Of a stretch of 64,000 nucleotides of DNA, positions 10,630 to 22,053 are shown one piece after another. The DNA comes from Basidiobolus meristosporus CBS 931.73 (lineage: Eukaryota > Basidiobolomycota > Basidiobolomycetes > Basidiobolales > Basidiobolaceae). A model generated the notes under the pieces. It worked only from the letters and a program-made list of their open reading frames with translations. It made no database searches and had not been told where the DNA came from. The stretch is taken from NCBI GenBank assembly GCA_002104905.1, contig MCFE01000317.1:1-64000 (forward strand). The letters are read 5' to 3'. Made by a program: the position numbers and the translations under genes. How positions within the stretch are numbered: position 1 is the first letter of the stretch; every line of letters starts with the position of its first letter.

Positions 10630-11310
10630 TTTAGCTTCCAGTTGTTGAACATACCGACCCATCCCCAATCCATCACGATCATTCACGCGCACCTTCTGGA
10701 GTAGTAAATAGTTAAAATTTTGCTCGCTTTTCTAATACAAAAAATAAACAATTCTTGATAACATACGTTTGGTATACATGAAGAGTGACGTAATGGCATT
10801 GGCATTATCCAAAATTCTGACCCCAGATCAATAACAATGAAGCAGGGCCTGTTATCACATTAATGGGGTGGCAATCCGGGTAAGTATATGGTGATATTTC
10901 AGCGCATCTGTGGCTGTAGATGCTTCGCAGAGAGCTCTAGACACAGGTTCTTAGATCGTCGGTGAAGGTGATGGATATCTACTCCGAATCAATGTTATAC
11001 AATCTATTTATTAATCGCCATTAAATCGATTGGAATTACGTGACTAAATATTAATTAGCGGAGTGGGAATTAGTACAGGAATGGTTGAATGCTGGTATGG
11101 AAAATCAAGCAGAACTGAGGTTATGTAGGTATCTTGACCACCAGTGCACGGTGGGAAGGATCAGTAATTTACACCGTAAAATTATTATATCATATAAATC
11201 TATGTAGTTTCTTGGATTAAGTAATGCCTCAATGTAATGCGTTGACCAGACGTATTGTGCTAATGCTACGCGGTAGCAATCGGGGCTAAGGAGTTGATTA
11301 ACCAACCGCA
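10630..11310. other. Intergenic
   Basis: 681 bases. AATAAACAATTC at about 10742 is a likely CCP1 poly(A) signal. The rest is AT-rich without a recognised feature; a minus-strand frame at 11105-11311 looks like chance. Confidence 0.4.
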
Positions 11311-11694
11311 CTAAAGACTTTTGCTTAATTCAGGGTACACGAGGGACTCTAAACGCTGATGCCGTAGCTTCTTCGGCGTTAGGGAGAAACGGATGGTCTG
11401 TTGCCGAGACCCAGTTTGATCCAGGCTAAACCCATAAGCCACTATTTTATCAAAGTCGTTGGCCTTTTTCTGAAGCTCGATCTTGGCTTCGGCAAATTCC
11501 ATTTTCTCGTATTTTGAGGATCGATAAGCATTTCTCTGGACGTGGTGCCTCTTCTTGGTCCGACGAACGAAGAATTTCGAGAGGATATTGCTCCATGATG
11601 AGTTCGGCAATTCATGTTCGTTACGCTCTAAACTATCCACGCGCTTGGGTCTTTCTACAATGTTATAGGTAAGTGTATTGTGACCAGGTGTCAT
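11311..11694 (-). CDS. Hypothetical basic protein, 127 aa
   Basis: A single ATG-started frame; family not recognised. The protein is basic, with a cluster SKFFVRRTKKRHHVQRNAYR around residues 40-59, a short predicted helix (EKMEFAEAKIELQKKANDF) and a C-terminal TPKKLRHQRLESLVYPELS tail. It could be nuclear or nucleic-acid binding, which is inference from charge only. No introns are needed. It is isolated between two long intergenic stretches, which lowers confidence, but the codon pattern and length favour a real gene. Confidence 0.42.
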   Translation of the reverse strand: MTPGHNTLTYNIVERPKRVDSLERNEHELPNSSWSNILSKFFVRRTKKRHHVQRNAYRSSKYEKMEFAEAKIELQKKANDFDKIVAYGFSLDQTGSRQQTIRFSLTPKKLRHQRLESLVYPELSKSL

Positions 11695-12537
11695 ATTGTA
11701 TTTCAGAAGGAATGGGGAGAAATATCACGGAGTCTGCTATTGGAGAGTACGACTGCCCTGACTTTGGCTTACTTTATATCTGACTTCCCCCGATCTAGGT
11801 ACTGGGGCCTGCCAGCTGCAGATTCAGTAAACGTGAGTTACTGGCGACTAATATAGAAAAAGATGGTTCTGATTCTCATTTAATGTACATGCTTGTTACT
11901 TTACTGCTAATTGGTATAACATCAGCCTACAGATGAATATGCGTATCAGAAAACTAAGCAAGGATGGTGTAGTAGCCTAATATGGGAAAAGCATATATTG
12001 CTTAGAAACATGGCCAATAGAATGGTGACAAATCCCTACAGTCTAGAATTGACTCCGTTATAACGTGTTGCGTGAATTGGATATTTATTGCCACAACACG
12101 GGTTTTAAGAGGTTGGGCAAACTCAGATTTGCCATGTAGATAGTTCCCAGTATGCGGGGCTGCATTCGTGAAGTTTAAAAGGGGAGGTATATCCATGAAT
12201 AGATTATCCACATGTTGAACAAAATGGAGTTGAATGCAATTGAATATTTGCCTGAATAAATTTTGGCGCAGGAGTATTCTGTTTGCTAGGAAGAGGGTTA
12301 TAAATTTGTAATTATGGGTGATATATATAAATATATGTGTTATACATCCTTCACTCATTAATAGAATGGCTACGGCGTGCATTGTCATCACGGGCTTTGC
12401 ACTTTGACCAGTTTCACATGCCTGTTACAAGTATGACTTATCAAATCCACTCCCCTGCACTATAAATCTGTATACAACATGCTATACTTTACGCAGAAAT
12501 GTTTGCCTAAGAATAAACAAAGACAGTGAATTCGATT

Positions 12538-12975
12538 TTAGAGGAATATCTGAATCATCAGAAAGTCTGTTCGCCGTGAAGCGCACTCCCTTAGTGTACC
12601 AGGGCGAAACCAGAGGTGTTCATAGATTTGAGATGTATCCTCGATCGAGTCTTTGCTTTGGAATATAATTCTATAGTAAACAAAGAATGTAGTATATACA
12701 TCAATCTTTGTTGATACGAGTCTGAATAATTTTTGAAAATCTACCACAGAGAATGTCGATGTGAGTGGTGGCGTCATATATGCCACTTCTAGTCTCAGTA
12801 TTCTAGCATCCAAAAATAGCAACGGAGCACTTGACCATGGTAAATACCACTCGAGAGTGTACCATGTAAGAATACGAAAAGCACACTTCAGAATGGTACG
12901 TAAATTACAGTCATCTACGGAAGATCCAAAAATAGCTTGGGGCATCAACTCCACAAATGGCTTAATGAGCAACAT
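12538..12975 (-). CDS. Uncertain ORF, 145 codons
   Basis: An ATG-started frame with many aromatic and hydrophobic residues (LTWYTLEWYLPWSSAPLLF; TTFFVYYRIIFQ). No family was recognised. It overlaps a 182-codon plus-strand frame (12761-13309), so at most one is likely coding. I slightly prefer the minus frame because its residue mix is less repetitive, but both may be chance in an AT-rich region. No splice model extends either frame convincingly. Confidence 0.22.
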   Translation of the reverse strand: MLLIKPFVELMPQAIFGSSVDDCNLRTILKCAFRILTWYTLEWYLPWSSAPLLFLDARILRLEVAYMTPPLTSTFSVVDFQKLFRLVSTKIDVYTTFFVYYRIIFQSKDSIEDTSQIYEHLWFRPGTLRECASRRTDFLMIQIFL

Positions 12976-13403
12976 TCGGAGTTATCTCGTGAGAGTGAAA
13001 TCCAGTTCTGGTGATTTTGTGAAAATATCAGCCAAAACAGTATTGTGTAAGCTAATGAATATCTCCAGACGAAGGCAGAGTACGGGATTTCAGTTGCGAA
13101 CCATAAAAAGTAATTGTAGCAGGAATGCTACATTAGGAGGTAATGTTCACATGGAATCTGGGTTGATTTTAATTAATGTTATTAATGGTCAAATGATTGA
13201 CATAATTAGTGGCTACCACTGTAGATCATTATATGGTCACCTAGTACAGTGCCAGTTTGAAGCGGAAGTTGAATATACCCCAACCATGTTTGATGGGTGT
13301 AAATCTTGACGAAGTAGACATCTCTTGAACAAGAGATATGTGTGACTGCTATGGACGGAGAAACGGTCATACCCGCCATTACTTCTGTGCTAGCTTCGAA
13401 AGT

Positions 13404-13413
13404 TATATAAAAG
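13404..13413 (+). promoter_or_regulatory. TATA box of the chitinase gene
   Basis: TATATAAAAG lies 57-66 bases upstream of the chitinase ATG at 13470, at a usual distance for a fungal TATA element, and is followed by a pyrimidine-rich leader. Confidence 0.6.
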
Positions 13414-13469
13414 CGCGAGTGTCTCTCAGTCAATTATCACTTGTCTTCTTTTAGTTAATCAACTCCATT

Positions 13470-14850
13470 ATGAAGCTGTATCTTGCCGCTATTACCACTG
13501 CTTATTTGGCTAATAATGTCCTAGCCAAGCCTATTCCCACCAACAGTGTTCATCTCATTGGGTTCAGTGGTGCTAATGGTGTCTTGAATCATACCGTCCC
13601 TGCTAAGCTTCCGGTCGAACTAAAGCCCGAGCCACGTGTTGGAACTCCGGTAGTTTCATCCAGCGCAGTGCCCATCAAAGGAGCCAAAGTAGTAACCTAC
13701 ATCGATTACCAACGTACCTGGGGACAATCAGGGGCTGATTATGGCGTTCCAGGAACAGTTCCAAAGAACTCCTACAATGTTGTAAATCTGGCCTTCTGGC
13801 TATCCTATGGTGCCTACGATGCTGCTTACACTTGGACGCAGCTGGACAGTGCCACGCGAAAGAGCTATATTGATGCATTCCATGCAGCTGGGGTTAACGT
13901 ATTGGTGAGTGCTTTCGGTGCAGCAGAGTGGCCTGTCACCTCCTATAAAGATCCTGTTGCTACAGCCAACAATCTTGCCACCTTTATCAAGACCTACGGA
14001 CTTGACGGAGCAGATATCGACTGGGAGGATAATAATGCAATGTCAGTACTTGCCATATGAGATTTCCACCACTCATTTACTAATTAACTTTTCTGGACTC
14101 TGTGGAAATTAGGGAGGCGGGCACTGGTGAGAAATGGTTAATCACTTTCCAAAACACCCTCCGCGCTGCGCTTCCAAGCCCATACATTATTACCCACGCT
14201 CCGCAAGCGCCCTACTTCTTTGTAAACACCAAGCAATACCCCAATGGTGCCTACAACGCAGTTCACAAAGCGGTCGGAAGTACCATTGATTGGTACAACG
14301 TCCAATTCTACAACCAAGGAACTACTAAATGTAAGCGGGCAAATAAGACCATCTTGTTCCATATTCTCACAGCCAATCCTGCGAGATTATGTATGAATAC
14401 CGACTAATGTGTCGTTTGATGTCTTTGATATAGATGATACTTGTGACACTCTTTTGAACAAGGCTGATGGGTTCTTCAATGGAACATCTCTCTTTGAGAT
14501 CGCAAACAATGGTTATGGTATTCCCGCCAACAAGATCATCATCGGCAAGCCCGTAACTCCAGCTGGTATATAGGCTTTCTTTTCCAACCTTTTTCTTTAA
14601 AAGCAGCTTACTAAGTTGATTAACTTGAACCCAGGCGCAACCAACACTGGATACATGGATGTCTCCCTTCTTGCTACCTGCCTCAAGCAGGCTAAGACCA
14701 AAGGCTGGAATGGAGGGGCCATGGTAAGTATTTACCGGTAGACGGTATACAATGGAGACTTTGTCTGACAAACTCAATTCCTAGGGCTGGCAATATTCAC
14801 TTGACACTAGCGGCACCTGGAGCAACCAACTTGCCTCAGCCATGCAATAA
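13470..14850 (+). CDS. Secreted GH18 chitinase
   Basis: Five exons (13470-14041, 14113-14330, 14434-14565, 14635-14723, 14785-14850) encode 358 residues; all junctions close in frame, the first donor being GTCAGT rather than GTAAGT. Residues 1-19 form a signal peptide (LYLAAITTAYLANNVLA, cleavage before KPIP). The catalytic DxxDxDxE motif of glycoside hydrolase 18 is complete as D179-G-A-D-I-D-W-E186. Other strands of the barrel are visible: KVVTYIDYQRTWG, VNLAFWLSYG, VNVLVSAFGA, STIDWYNVQFYN and KIIIGKPVTP, ending in GGAMGWQYSLDTSG. It hydrolyses chitin by substrate-assisted catalysis with Glu186 as acid. There is no chitin-binding module, so this is a small secreted form; likely roles are wall remodelling, nutrition or attack on chitinous hosts (inference). 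Confidence 0.93.
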
Positions 14851-15657
14851 TCAAGGACCCCGGTTAGGGAGTCACTTCAAAGTATTTGGAATAAACGAAT
14901 CACTCGAATTTACTATTATTAGTTGACAATATGAACTTAATTGTGTTAGCGCCCTGCAAATAATCAACCGAGTCGGGGCGGATTGTCGAATGGGAGTGGT
15001 CCATGTTCTGAATTTCATCTATTCATCTCCATCTGAAGGGAAAATGGAAGCGAACAGAGCCGGTGACTTTCTTCATTGATACTGATCAAGCATTATGTCG
15101 GAGCCCGCCACCGTAAACACGAAACAGCCATATGTGGACCGCTATTGGTGGAAAGGTTTCATATGGTGTGCTCTTTAAGCGTTAGGATTCCAAGACCTGG
15201 CTCAGATCCCAAGGGATACATCACGCTTAATGGTTTGCACCGCTTTTGCATGAAACGGTATTTGGTTCACAATAGATGATCGTCTCTTATTCGTACTTGC
15301 GTGCCTGTGTGCCAACCAATTGTGTCGTGGGAATGGCCAGGCTGAGCGTCATTTTTCTCTTGTCCCCTTGTACCACCTTGAAAGCACCGAGAATAATGGT
15401 GATGGTTTTTATCCAATGGAATCCCCTTGACCTCCGCTATTAATGGGCCTTTCCGCTTAAAACAAACCTTTCTTCCCTTTCACTGACTTCAAGGGTGACT
15501 TTGTGATATTTATTTACGGCTCATATTGAGAAAATTTGAAGCATTTGCATAAACCACCTCTTGACCAAGTTTTGTATTCATGTTTTTCTAGCTCTTCGTC
15601 TTTGTATCACCACCCTGTCAAGCCGAAAATTGTGACTTGTTTTCTCCCCCTTCCAAC
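14851..15657. other. Intergenic
   Basis: 807 bases between the chitinase and PAS-A genes. TTTGGAATAAACG at about 14885 may serve as a poly(A) signal. No coding feature was recognised. The last 200 bases are pyrimidine-rich, like a fungal promoter/leader. Confidence 0.4.
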
Positions 15658-16592
15658 ATGGAGCCTACTTTTGTAGCCTTGTTCGATATATCTCCGACTG
15701 CAAGGTTTATACATGCTTCGGAATCTGTTTACGAGGTCCTTGGATACGAACCCTGGGAAGTGCTCAATAAGAGCTGGACGGAATTCTACCACCCCACTGA
15801 AGTCAGTGCTATCATGGGTCTGTTTCTTGCCAACATGCGTGATGATACATTCGGCTCCGTTCTTACCTGCCGGATGCGTCACAAGAGCGGTCGTTACATC
15901 CCAGTGGAGATTGTAGGGATTATATGCTACGACGTTGTGGCGAGCACTTTCAGTTTGCGTCCATCCACCGAAGTGGGGATTATGAGTAAGTTCGTAGTAT
16001 CATACGGAGAGTTTCTTGAACACCTGCTTATTATCATTATAATTCCAGCGAACCTCTACACGCCGGTTCAACGAACTTTAATCAGGTATCGAATCACATA
16101 TGTAAGTTACGCAACTTCAATCCCAAATCCACCGGCCAAATATGGAACTTAGTGGTTATTATTCAGGATCAGCACCATCGTGTAATATCCCTACCAGATG
16201 CGCGGATGGAAGAGTATGGAAATATCTCGTTAGAGCCTCGTATCTGCTTCATCATAGACCGTTTCACGAAACTGCATACCATTCAATATGTCTCTCACGC
16301 GACCAAATTCCTATTGGGATACGAGGCTAATTCAATGATCGGGAAACCGTTTTTAGGCTATGTGGCTGAGAAGGATATACCTTTGGTTACCAACATGCTG
16401 CTCGCAACGAAATCCATGTCGCAACTCTATCGATTTTCGTTCCAATTCAAGTCGCTGTTGTTTGGTGACATCCAAATGGAAGCGATTAGCTGCAGTGGCA
16501 GTGAGAGTCTGATATTGTGCTTGCGAGTGGACCCAGAGATGCTGTTTCTGTCTGAGGAGGATGCAGCCTCTGACTTGCATTCTATATACTGA
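15658..16592 (+). CDS. PAS-PAS domain protein (PAS-A)
   Basis: Three exons (15658-15985, 16049-16101, 16167-16592) give 268 residues. PAS 1 is near residues 5-105 (VALFDISPTARFIHASESVYEVLGY...EFYHPTEV...CRMRHKSGRYIPVEI). PAS 2 is near 150-250 (EPRICFIIDRFTKLH...ATKFLLGYEANSMIGKPFLGYV). There is no kinase, zinc finger, bHLH or LOV cysteine motif, so it is not a complete White-collar protein and is probably a ligand- or partner-binding PAS adaptor; function is inferred only. PAS-B at 40423-41412 has the same two-domain layout and the same intron phases (1, then 0). The first intron (63 nt) is free of in-frame stops, so retention would insert 21 mostly hydrophobic residues after PAS 1. Start: the ATG at 15658 is the first in frame. 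Confidence 0.75.
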
Positions 16593-16966
16593 GCAGTGTG
16601 TGTTTCGTCCCATCTTGTAACATATTGGTCTGTCCTTCCTAGTCCCTTGAGCACCCACCCCCGTGTAAAATTTTGTACTCAAAGCCAAATATATATATAT
16701 ACATCTACATATACTGGGATTTCTTATGAAACCAAGTTACTCATAACAGTAACCAAGCATCAATTTCACCGAGTGTGGAAATTTCCCTAGACTAAGATAT
16801 ACCGCGAACGGCCACCTTAAAATCACTCCGACTGTGATTTGATTAATTTCTGCTATACAAATACCCATACCTGAGCATACACAGTCAGGAATACTCTTCA
16901 TATCTCTTATCGCTTGGTGGCTTTATATATTTAGTTGACTTGCTTCAGTTTTGGTCCTCCTTATCT
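16593..16966. other. Intergenic
   Basis: 374 bases. It contains an AT dinucleotide run (about 16688-16702) and the promoter of the PP2C gene. No gene was recognised. Confidence 0.4.
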
Positions 16967-18237
16967 ATGACTCGCACTTTCTCTTTGGTCTCAGCCCAGT
17001 CAACTGATATAGGGAACGTCGCTGTTCAGGTAAATCTTCTTCTCTTCACCTATGCCATTGACTAATTCCCCGTTCCGTTGATGGTTCATCCTTCTCATTA
17101 ACTTGACTTTCCTGTATTTTGTTAACAGCAAGATGACGCATTAATCGTCAACTCGGTATTTGGTCCCGAACTGTGCGACCTGTATGCGGTATTTGACGGC
17201 CACGGCTCTTATGTAATTTGTGTCTATTCTTGAGTTGTGGTTGAATCAGTAGTAAACGTCCGTGCAAACTTATAGGGGAATTTGTGTTCACGCTTCGTGA
17301 AGAATACGCTTGCCCAACTAATAACCACGCACAAACAAGCCCTTAACCAAAACATAGAAAAGGCAATCACTCAGCTGTTTCACATCGCCAACGAGTTGCT
17401 GGATGAGGAGAGCGCTATTGATAATTATATCAGCGGCTCTACTGCTGTATTGGTGCTGGTTTTGAACAATCAGCTTGTGGTAGCAAACCTTGGCGACAGC
17501 CGTGCCGTATTGGCTAGAGATACCGAGCAAGGCCTCAAAGCGGTTCCATTGACCGAGTATGTTGAGTATCTTTGCATCCAGACACTGGCCTATCATCATT
17601 TATTGACGCCGTTGAACAGAGATCATACCTGTGAAAACCCTGCCGAGCTCGAACGAGTGAAGAGCTGTGGGGCTCGAGTTGAACAACTACAGATCGGAAA
17701 CGAATTTTGTGGTCAGCTATACTACATTATTGACCAACAGTAGCAAACACAAATCTAACAGTGCTCCCTTGCACAGGCCCCCTTCGAATCTTCAAAGGCT
17801 CACTGCCATACCCTGGGTAGGTACAACAATTTGCATGTGCTGAGTAGACTGCGCTAGAACTTTGAGTCACAGGTTAGCTATGACCAGAGCATTTGGCGAC
17901 TCGTCAGGTAAAGAATTTGAAGCCTTCACACCATGTAATCAGCATTGATCATTACAACTATTGAATTGGCATAACAGCTCGGAAGCTCGGTGTGCTATGC
18001 CAGCCAGATATCAAAATCTATGACGTACAACCAGAGGACAAATTCCTGATACTTGCAACCGACGGTGTATGGCAGGGTGTTACAAACCAAGAGGCTGTTG
18101 AACTGGTCAACCAATATGGGCCAAGTCAAGCTCAAGAAGCGACCACTCACTTGACCAATTTTAGCTTGGAAGCTCAGAGGAAAGCCGATTTCGATGACAA
18201 CACCACCAACATCTGTGTTTTCTTCAAGCGCAGTTAG
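16967..18237 (+). CDS. PP2C-type protein serine/threonine phosphatase
   Basis: Seven exons (16967-17029, 17129-17212, 17276-17556, 17620-17711, 17777-17816, 17873-17907, 17978-18237) give 284 residues, with all phases closing. The PP2C (PPM) motifs appear in order: QDDALIV near the start, the metal-binding YAVFDGHGSYG, GSTAVLVLVL, VVANLGDSRAVLAR, LTEDHTCENPAELERV, RIFKGSLPYPGLAMTRAFGD, LILATDGVWQGV and the final DDNTTNICVFF. The Mg/Mn-binding aspartates (VFDGHG, ATDG, DDN) are all present, so the enzyme should be active. It is a compact single-domain form without N- or C-terminal extensions, like small fungal Ptc enzymes that damp stress MAP-kinase signalling; the target here is unknown. It lies tail-to-tail with the KIN1 kinase gene. 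Confidence 0.93.
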
Positions 18238-18706
18238 ATTTTGAACAAGATATAGACCGATCGATGGAGATTCCTCTTACCATCCTTCCTACCTTTCCCC
18301 ACACAACTGTCCTGAAGTCCGATCCCGGAGTTCAAAATTATGATGTAAGATATTTTTTGTTTGTCTATCTGATACTCTCTACTCTTCATGGGTAGAAGCA
18401 TTCCCATTTCAATAATACATCCTCTACAAAGATTGTTAAAGACACTTATATTTATCCCGAGAAATTAAATTGTAGTTACACGATGCTAATTGAATACTTT
18501 CTATGTAAATATATGTACTACGTATACATTGGAAATAGGTAAAAGCGCAGACCAAGTGATGGCTTGATTCATTAACAGGCCGCAGGAAAAATGAAGAGTG
18601 CTTGTAATATAAGATATTGAGTGTTGAGAAAAGCGATTAATGAATTGGCACATTGGATGCAGGAAAATGTGAGGATTGGCTATGCGAGATAAAGGATTCT
18701 AGAGCT
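18238..18706. other. Intergenic between convergent genes
   Basis: 469 bases shared by the 3' ends of the PP2C (plus) and KIN1 (minus) genes. AT-rich; no coding feature was recognised. Confidence 0.45.
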
Positions 18707-21349
18707 TTACAAGTTCAATTTATGAAGTACCTTTTTACAAATATCTCTGTACTCCCAAGGATGTCCAGAGATCCGTCGAAACCGGACACCACAGAGCCCC
18801 AATAACCAAGGTATCTTGACGATGGAGATTTGAAATTTGACCGAGTGGGATGTCTTGCTTTCTGGGTATTCGGAGGAAGAGCCGGAGGAAATACTCCTCG
18901 AGGTGAAACATTCGGATGCATGAGAAGAATCACTTTCCTGTGGGCTACGCAACTTCGTGGAGTCGGTACAACTAGAACTACTGTCAGAAGTGGAAGGGCT
19001 TCGTTGCATCGAAGGCTTCCCTATTTGGGTGCATTCAAAACAGTCGAAGTTTTCCTGCCAAGCGTAGCCTAATTCGTCTAGCACTCGAATGACATCCGCT
19101 CGGATAACCTCTGGCTTCTTGGTACTTGTTGTAGCTACTGAAAACAGGCCTTTTAAAAATACAGGCTTGACATAAGCATCTGTTCGGCCTGGAGACTCTC
19201 GATTGCACGATGGGGTAGCTGGAGACTCTTCGTCCATCTTTCGAGAATGTGTATGAAACCAGATCAGCTTGGATTTTCTTCTTGAGGATTTCTGTGGACT
19301 TAAAGGCTGCTCTTCTGTCTGTACACAAGTTCCAGAGGTTTTAGGAGCTTGTTCGGGGCTGTGCTCGACATTAGAGGTCTCGTAAATTGGACTTAGATGT
19401 CGTTCAGTGGCCGCTGGCTCGTTATTTGAACCATTCCGGAAATTTCGGCCAGGTTTGATTACTTGGCTAAGTCGCCGAAGAACCCCACCAGTAGTACTGT
19501 GATTCCTTCTACGTATTATCGGAGGCTCCTCTCGAGCAGGCTCGGCTGGTTGACTAGACCCTTCAGTGGTAGTGGCTCGAGAAAGAGAAGCGAAATAATT
19601 TGCAGCAGCTTTTCGGATCTCGGCCAAACTGGTTTCGTAACCCGCCGGTACATGCTGATCACGCTCGATCGTGTGGGAAATATCCGTATTGGAAGTTTTA
19701 CAAGCGCCAAGAGAATGATATTCAGCATTCAGTTTTTCCTGGCGAAGTCTCTCCCGATCCAACTTTTCTTTGGCGAGGTAATAAATGGAGAGAAGTGGGT
19801 GGCCAAACGGTTTTTCTTCGATCGTGATGTATTTCTTCAGATATCCGCCAAGCGAGCTGGGAAGTTTGAAGACCGATGTCTGCGATTTTTGGTTCTGATA
19901 AGCTTCACTACTAATGAGGTTCTCCAGCTCCTCTTTTATATGGCTTTCATCACCCAACTCGAAGCCTGCCATTCCTCTCACGATATCCATATCGAGCGGG
20001 AGCTGAAGCGGTGTTCTGTAAGGCACGTAGCTGTTTGGCGGGCCATCGTATCCTTTGCTAATCCAAGGATGCCGTAAGATCTCCGTCATAGTAGCGCGAT
20101 CGGAAGGCTTGGTGTTTAGCATTCTTGATATCAAATGTTTACACTCTTTGGGCAATGTCAGTAAAAAAACAGACCAAAATTTTGCGATTCCGAACTATAC
20201 CTGCACTCAACCAGCTTGGATAATTGATTCGACCCCGCTTTATTTTGGCATGGAGAGCGGGCTGGTTTTGATCATCAAATGGGACTTGGCCGCAAACCAG
20301 CACATAGAGTATAATCCCAATGCTCCAGATATCTACTTCAGGGCCGGTATACGCCTTTGCGCTTAGCAACTCAGGCGCAGCGAAATACAAGGATCCACAG
20401 AACGTGGATAGTTGCGATTGTGGCGAAAAGAGATTTGAAAGGCCGAAATCGATGATTTTGATAGACCCGTCGCTAGCGATCAATATATTCTCGATCTTCA
20501 GATCTACATGGCATATGAGTATGGTGTATGATATTGGATGTGTGAGGGAAAGTTACCTCTGTGAACGATTGAATTCTGATGGCAGTAGTCTAAATGGCAC
20601 ACTTAGGATTTGAGGTTGGACAAGTACAACTGGCCTAAGTAAGCTTACCTATCGCTGAGATGATCTGTCTAATAAACCTCCTAGCATGTTTCTCCTTCAA
20701 CTTACCATGGCTGATTATATAGTCGAGTAGCTGCCCACCACTAATATACTCCATGATTAAATAATAGTGACTGGGTCGCACAACGACTTCCTTCATTTTC
20801 ACGATATTCGGATGGTTGAGTAGTGACATGATTGCTGCTTCTCGAACGACCCTGACTTCCCTATTCTCCTTTTTGGAGCGCTTTTTGCCGTCCGAAGATG
20901 TGCGTGGGATGATTTTAATCGCTACCTAGTATACATAACCAAGTTGTTAGAGACATACGTTGATCACACCACATTTGCTTATTAGATAAGCAAGCAGCAT
21001 TCAGGGCGCCCAAGAGAGGATAACTCGAACACTAGGTATGCTTTACTTGAATAAGTATAGATACCTTTTCTCCAATGGTGCTGTGCAAGCCTAGTTTAAC
21101 TTTTCCCATGCTTCCCGAGCCCAGTGTCTTTATCAATTGATAGTTGTTTATGGACCTTTTTTGAGTCGCCGAACCCGCCTGTGAGGTAGATTGACTGACA
21201 TTGGTCTCACCACTCTGCTCTTCTTTATTGTCCTCAGAAGTTGGGAATTGAGTGGGGGGATCGATTCTCTCGGCTACCAAAGCTAACTGTTCTCGCTCTT
21301 GCCTTGGTAAGTCCGAAATAGGGTCCGAAAAGACTCGACGATGTGGCAT
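18707..21349 (-). CDS. KIN1: KIN1/PAR-1/MARK-family serine/threonine kinase
   Basis: Five exons (21349-21065, 20925-20649, 20589-20557, 20503-20201, 20145-18707) give 778 residues. The kinase domain starts about residue 70: glycine loop [16 protein letters not shown] lysine, catalytic HRDLKIEN split over exons 3 and 4, DFG in [11 protein letters not shown], and the activation segment [14 protein letters not shown] typical of Kin1/Kin2 rather than Snf1. The [13 protein letters not shown] segment after the kinase is also Kin1-like. The C-terminus carries a KA1 domain (residues ~735-778, [14 protein letters not shown] and [20 protein letters not shown]) that binds acidic phospholipids. Such kinases act at the cell cortex in polarity, secretion and wall integrity. 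The N-terminal extension (~70 residues) is shorter than in yeast Kin1. The long linker is Ser/Thr-rich with probable phosphosites. Confidence 0.92.
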
Positions 21350-22053
21350 TTATCAAAGCGAACTAACTTATTCTACAGTTTCGAGTGGTCAAGTGGCGTT
21401 CCAGAAAGAAATCAATATTTGGAGTGGGTTAATATCACCAGTGTGCATGTATATATATGTCATCGCCTTCCAAGAGAATCAATGAGTGTTCGGTATTAAA
21501 TATTATTTAAGACGATCCATATTCAATGATACAGATTAGTCATATCTTGAGCCACCTAGGAAGATGAACACATCATGTTGAAAAGCAACAACTGCCAAAT
21601 ATGAATATCGGCCATGGTGCTTAATCAGAATATCGATTTTAAAATACATCGCCAATTCAGCCGGACGTTCTTAGACTAAGAAAGCCTCTAGATGTGAGAT
21701 ATATATATTAGGGGCTGCATACCTGGTTGCCTACTTTTGGATCCATTGTACTCAGAAAAGAAATGCGCAAATGACCACAATCGCGCAGTTTTGGATGGCC
21801 ATAAACCCAATGGCTTGTTGATTTTCCAAAGGAAGGAATGGATCGTTAAAAATATACTTGATTTGCGCACTATAAACACCGGATAATTTAAGATTTCAAT
21901 GGAATTTGTCGATATGCGCTGCAAAGATAAACACACTCCTTGATGGATGCTCTACGAAGCTTATCACATTATTTATTGTCTTAACAGAAGAAAATTTAAT
22001 TACTGTACAATCCTCCTTGATTCAAGTGGTATGCTGTTGGGGAATCGACTCTA
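21350..22053. other. Intergenic
   Basis: 704 bases between two genes on the minus strand; AT-rich, no supported coding or RNA feature. It should include the KIN1 promoter. Confidence 0.4.

Larger units (their letters stand above)
11695..13469. other. Long intergenic stretch with opposing uncertain ORFs
   Basis: 1.8 kb without a supported gene. It holds two overlapping antisense frames (12538-12975 minus and 12761-13309 plus), described separately, and the chitinase promoter at its right end. The left part (11700-12500) is AT-rich with nothing recognised. Confidence 0.4.

Noticed and set aside
15658-16592. PAS-A as a White-collar-1 blue-light receptor
   Set aside because: No LOV flavin-binding cysteine motif and no GATA zinc finger are present; only two generic PAS domains.
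19463-20077. 204-codon plus-strand ORF
   Set aside because: Antisense shadow of the KIN1 linker exon.
18707-21349. Assignment of the kinase as Snf1/AMPK
   Set aside because: The GSMGKVKL glycine loop, [13 protein letters not shown] segment and C-terminal KA1 with KIPWL/W-Y pattern fit Kin1/PAR-1 better; no Snf1 UBA-like or AMPK beta-binding region is seen.
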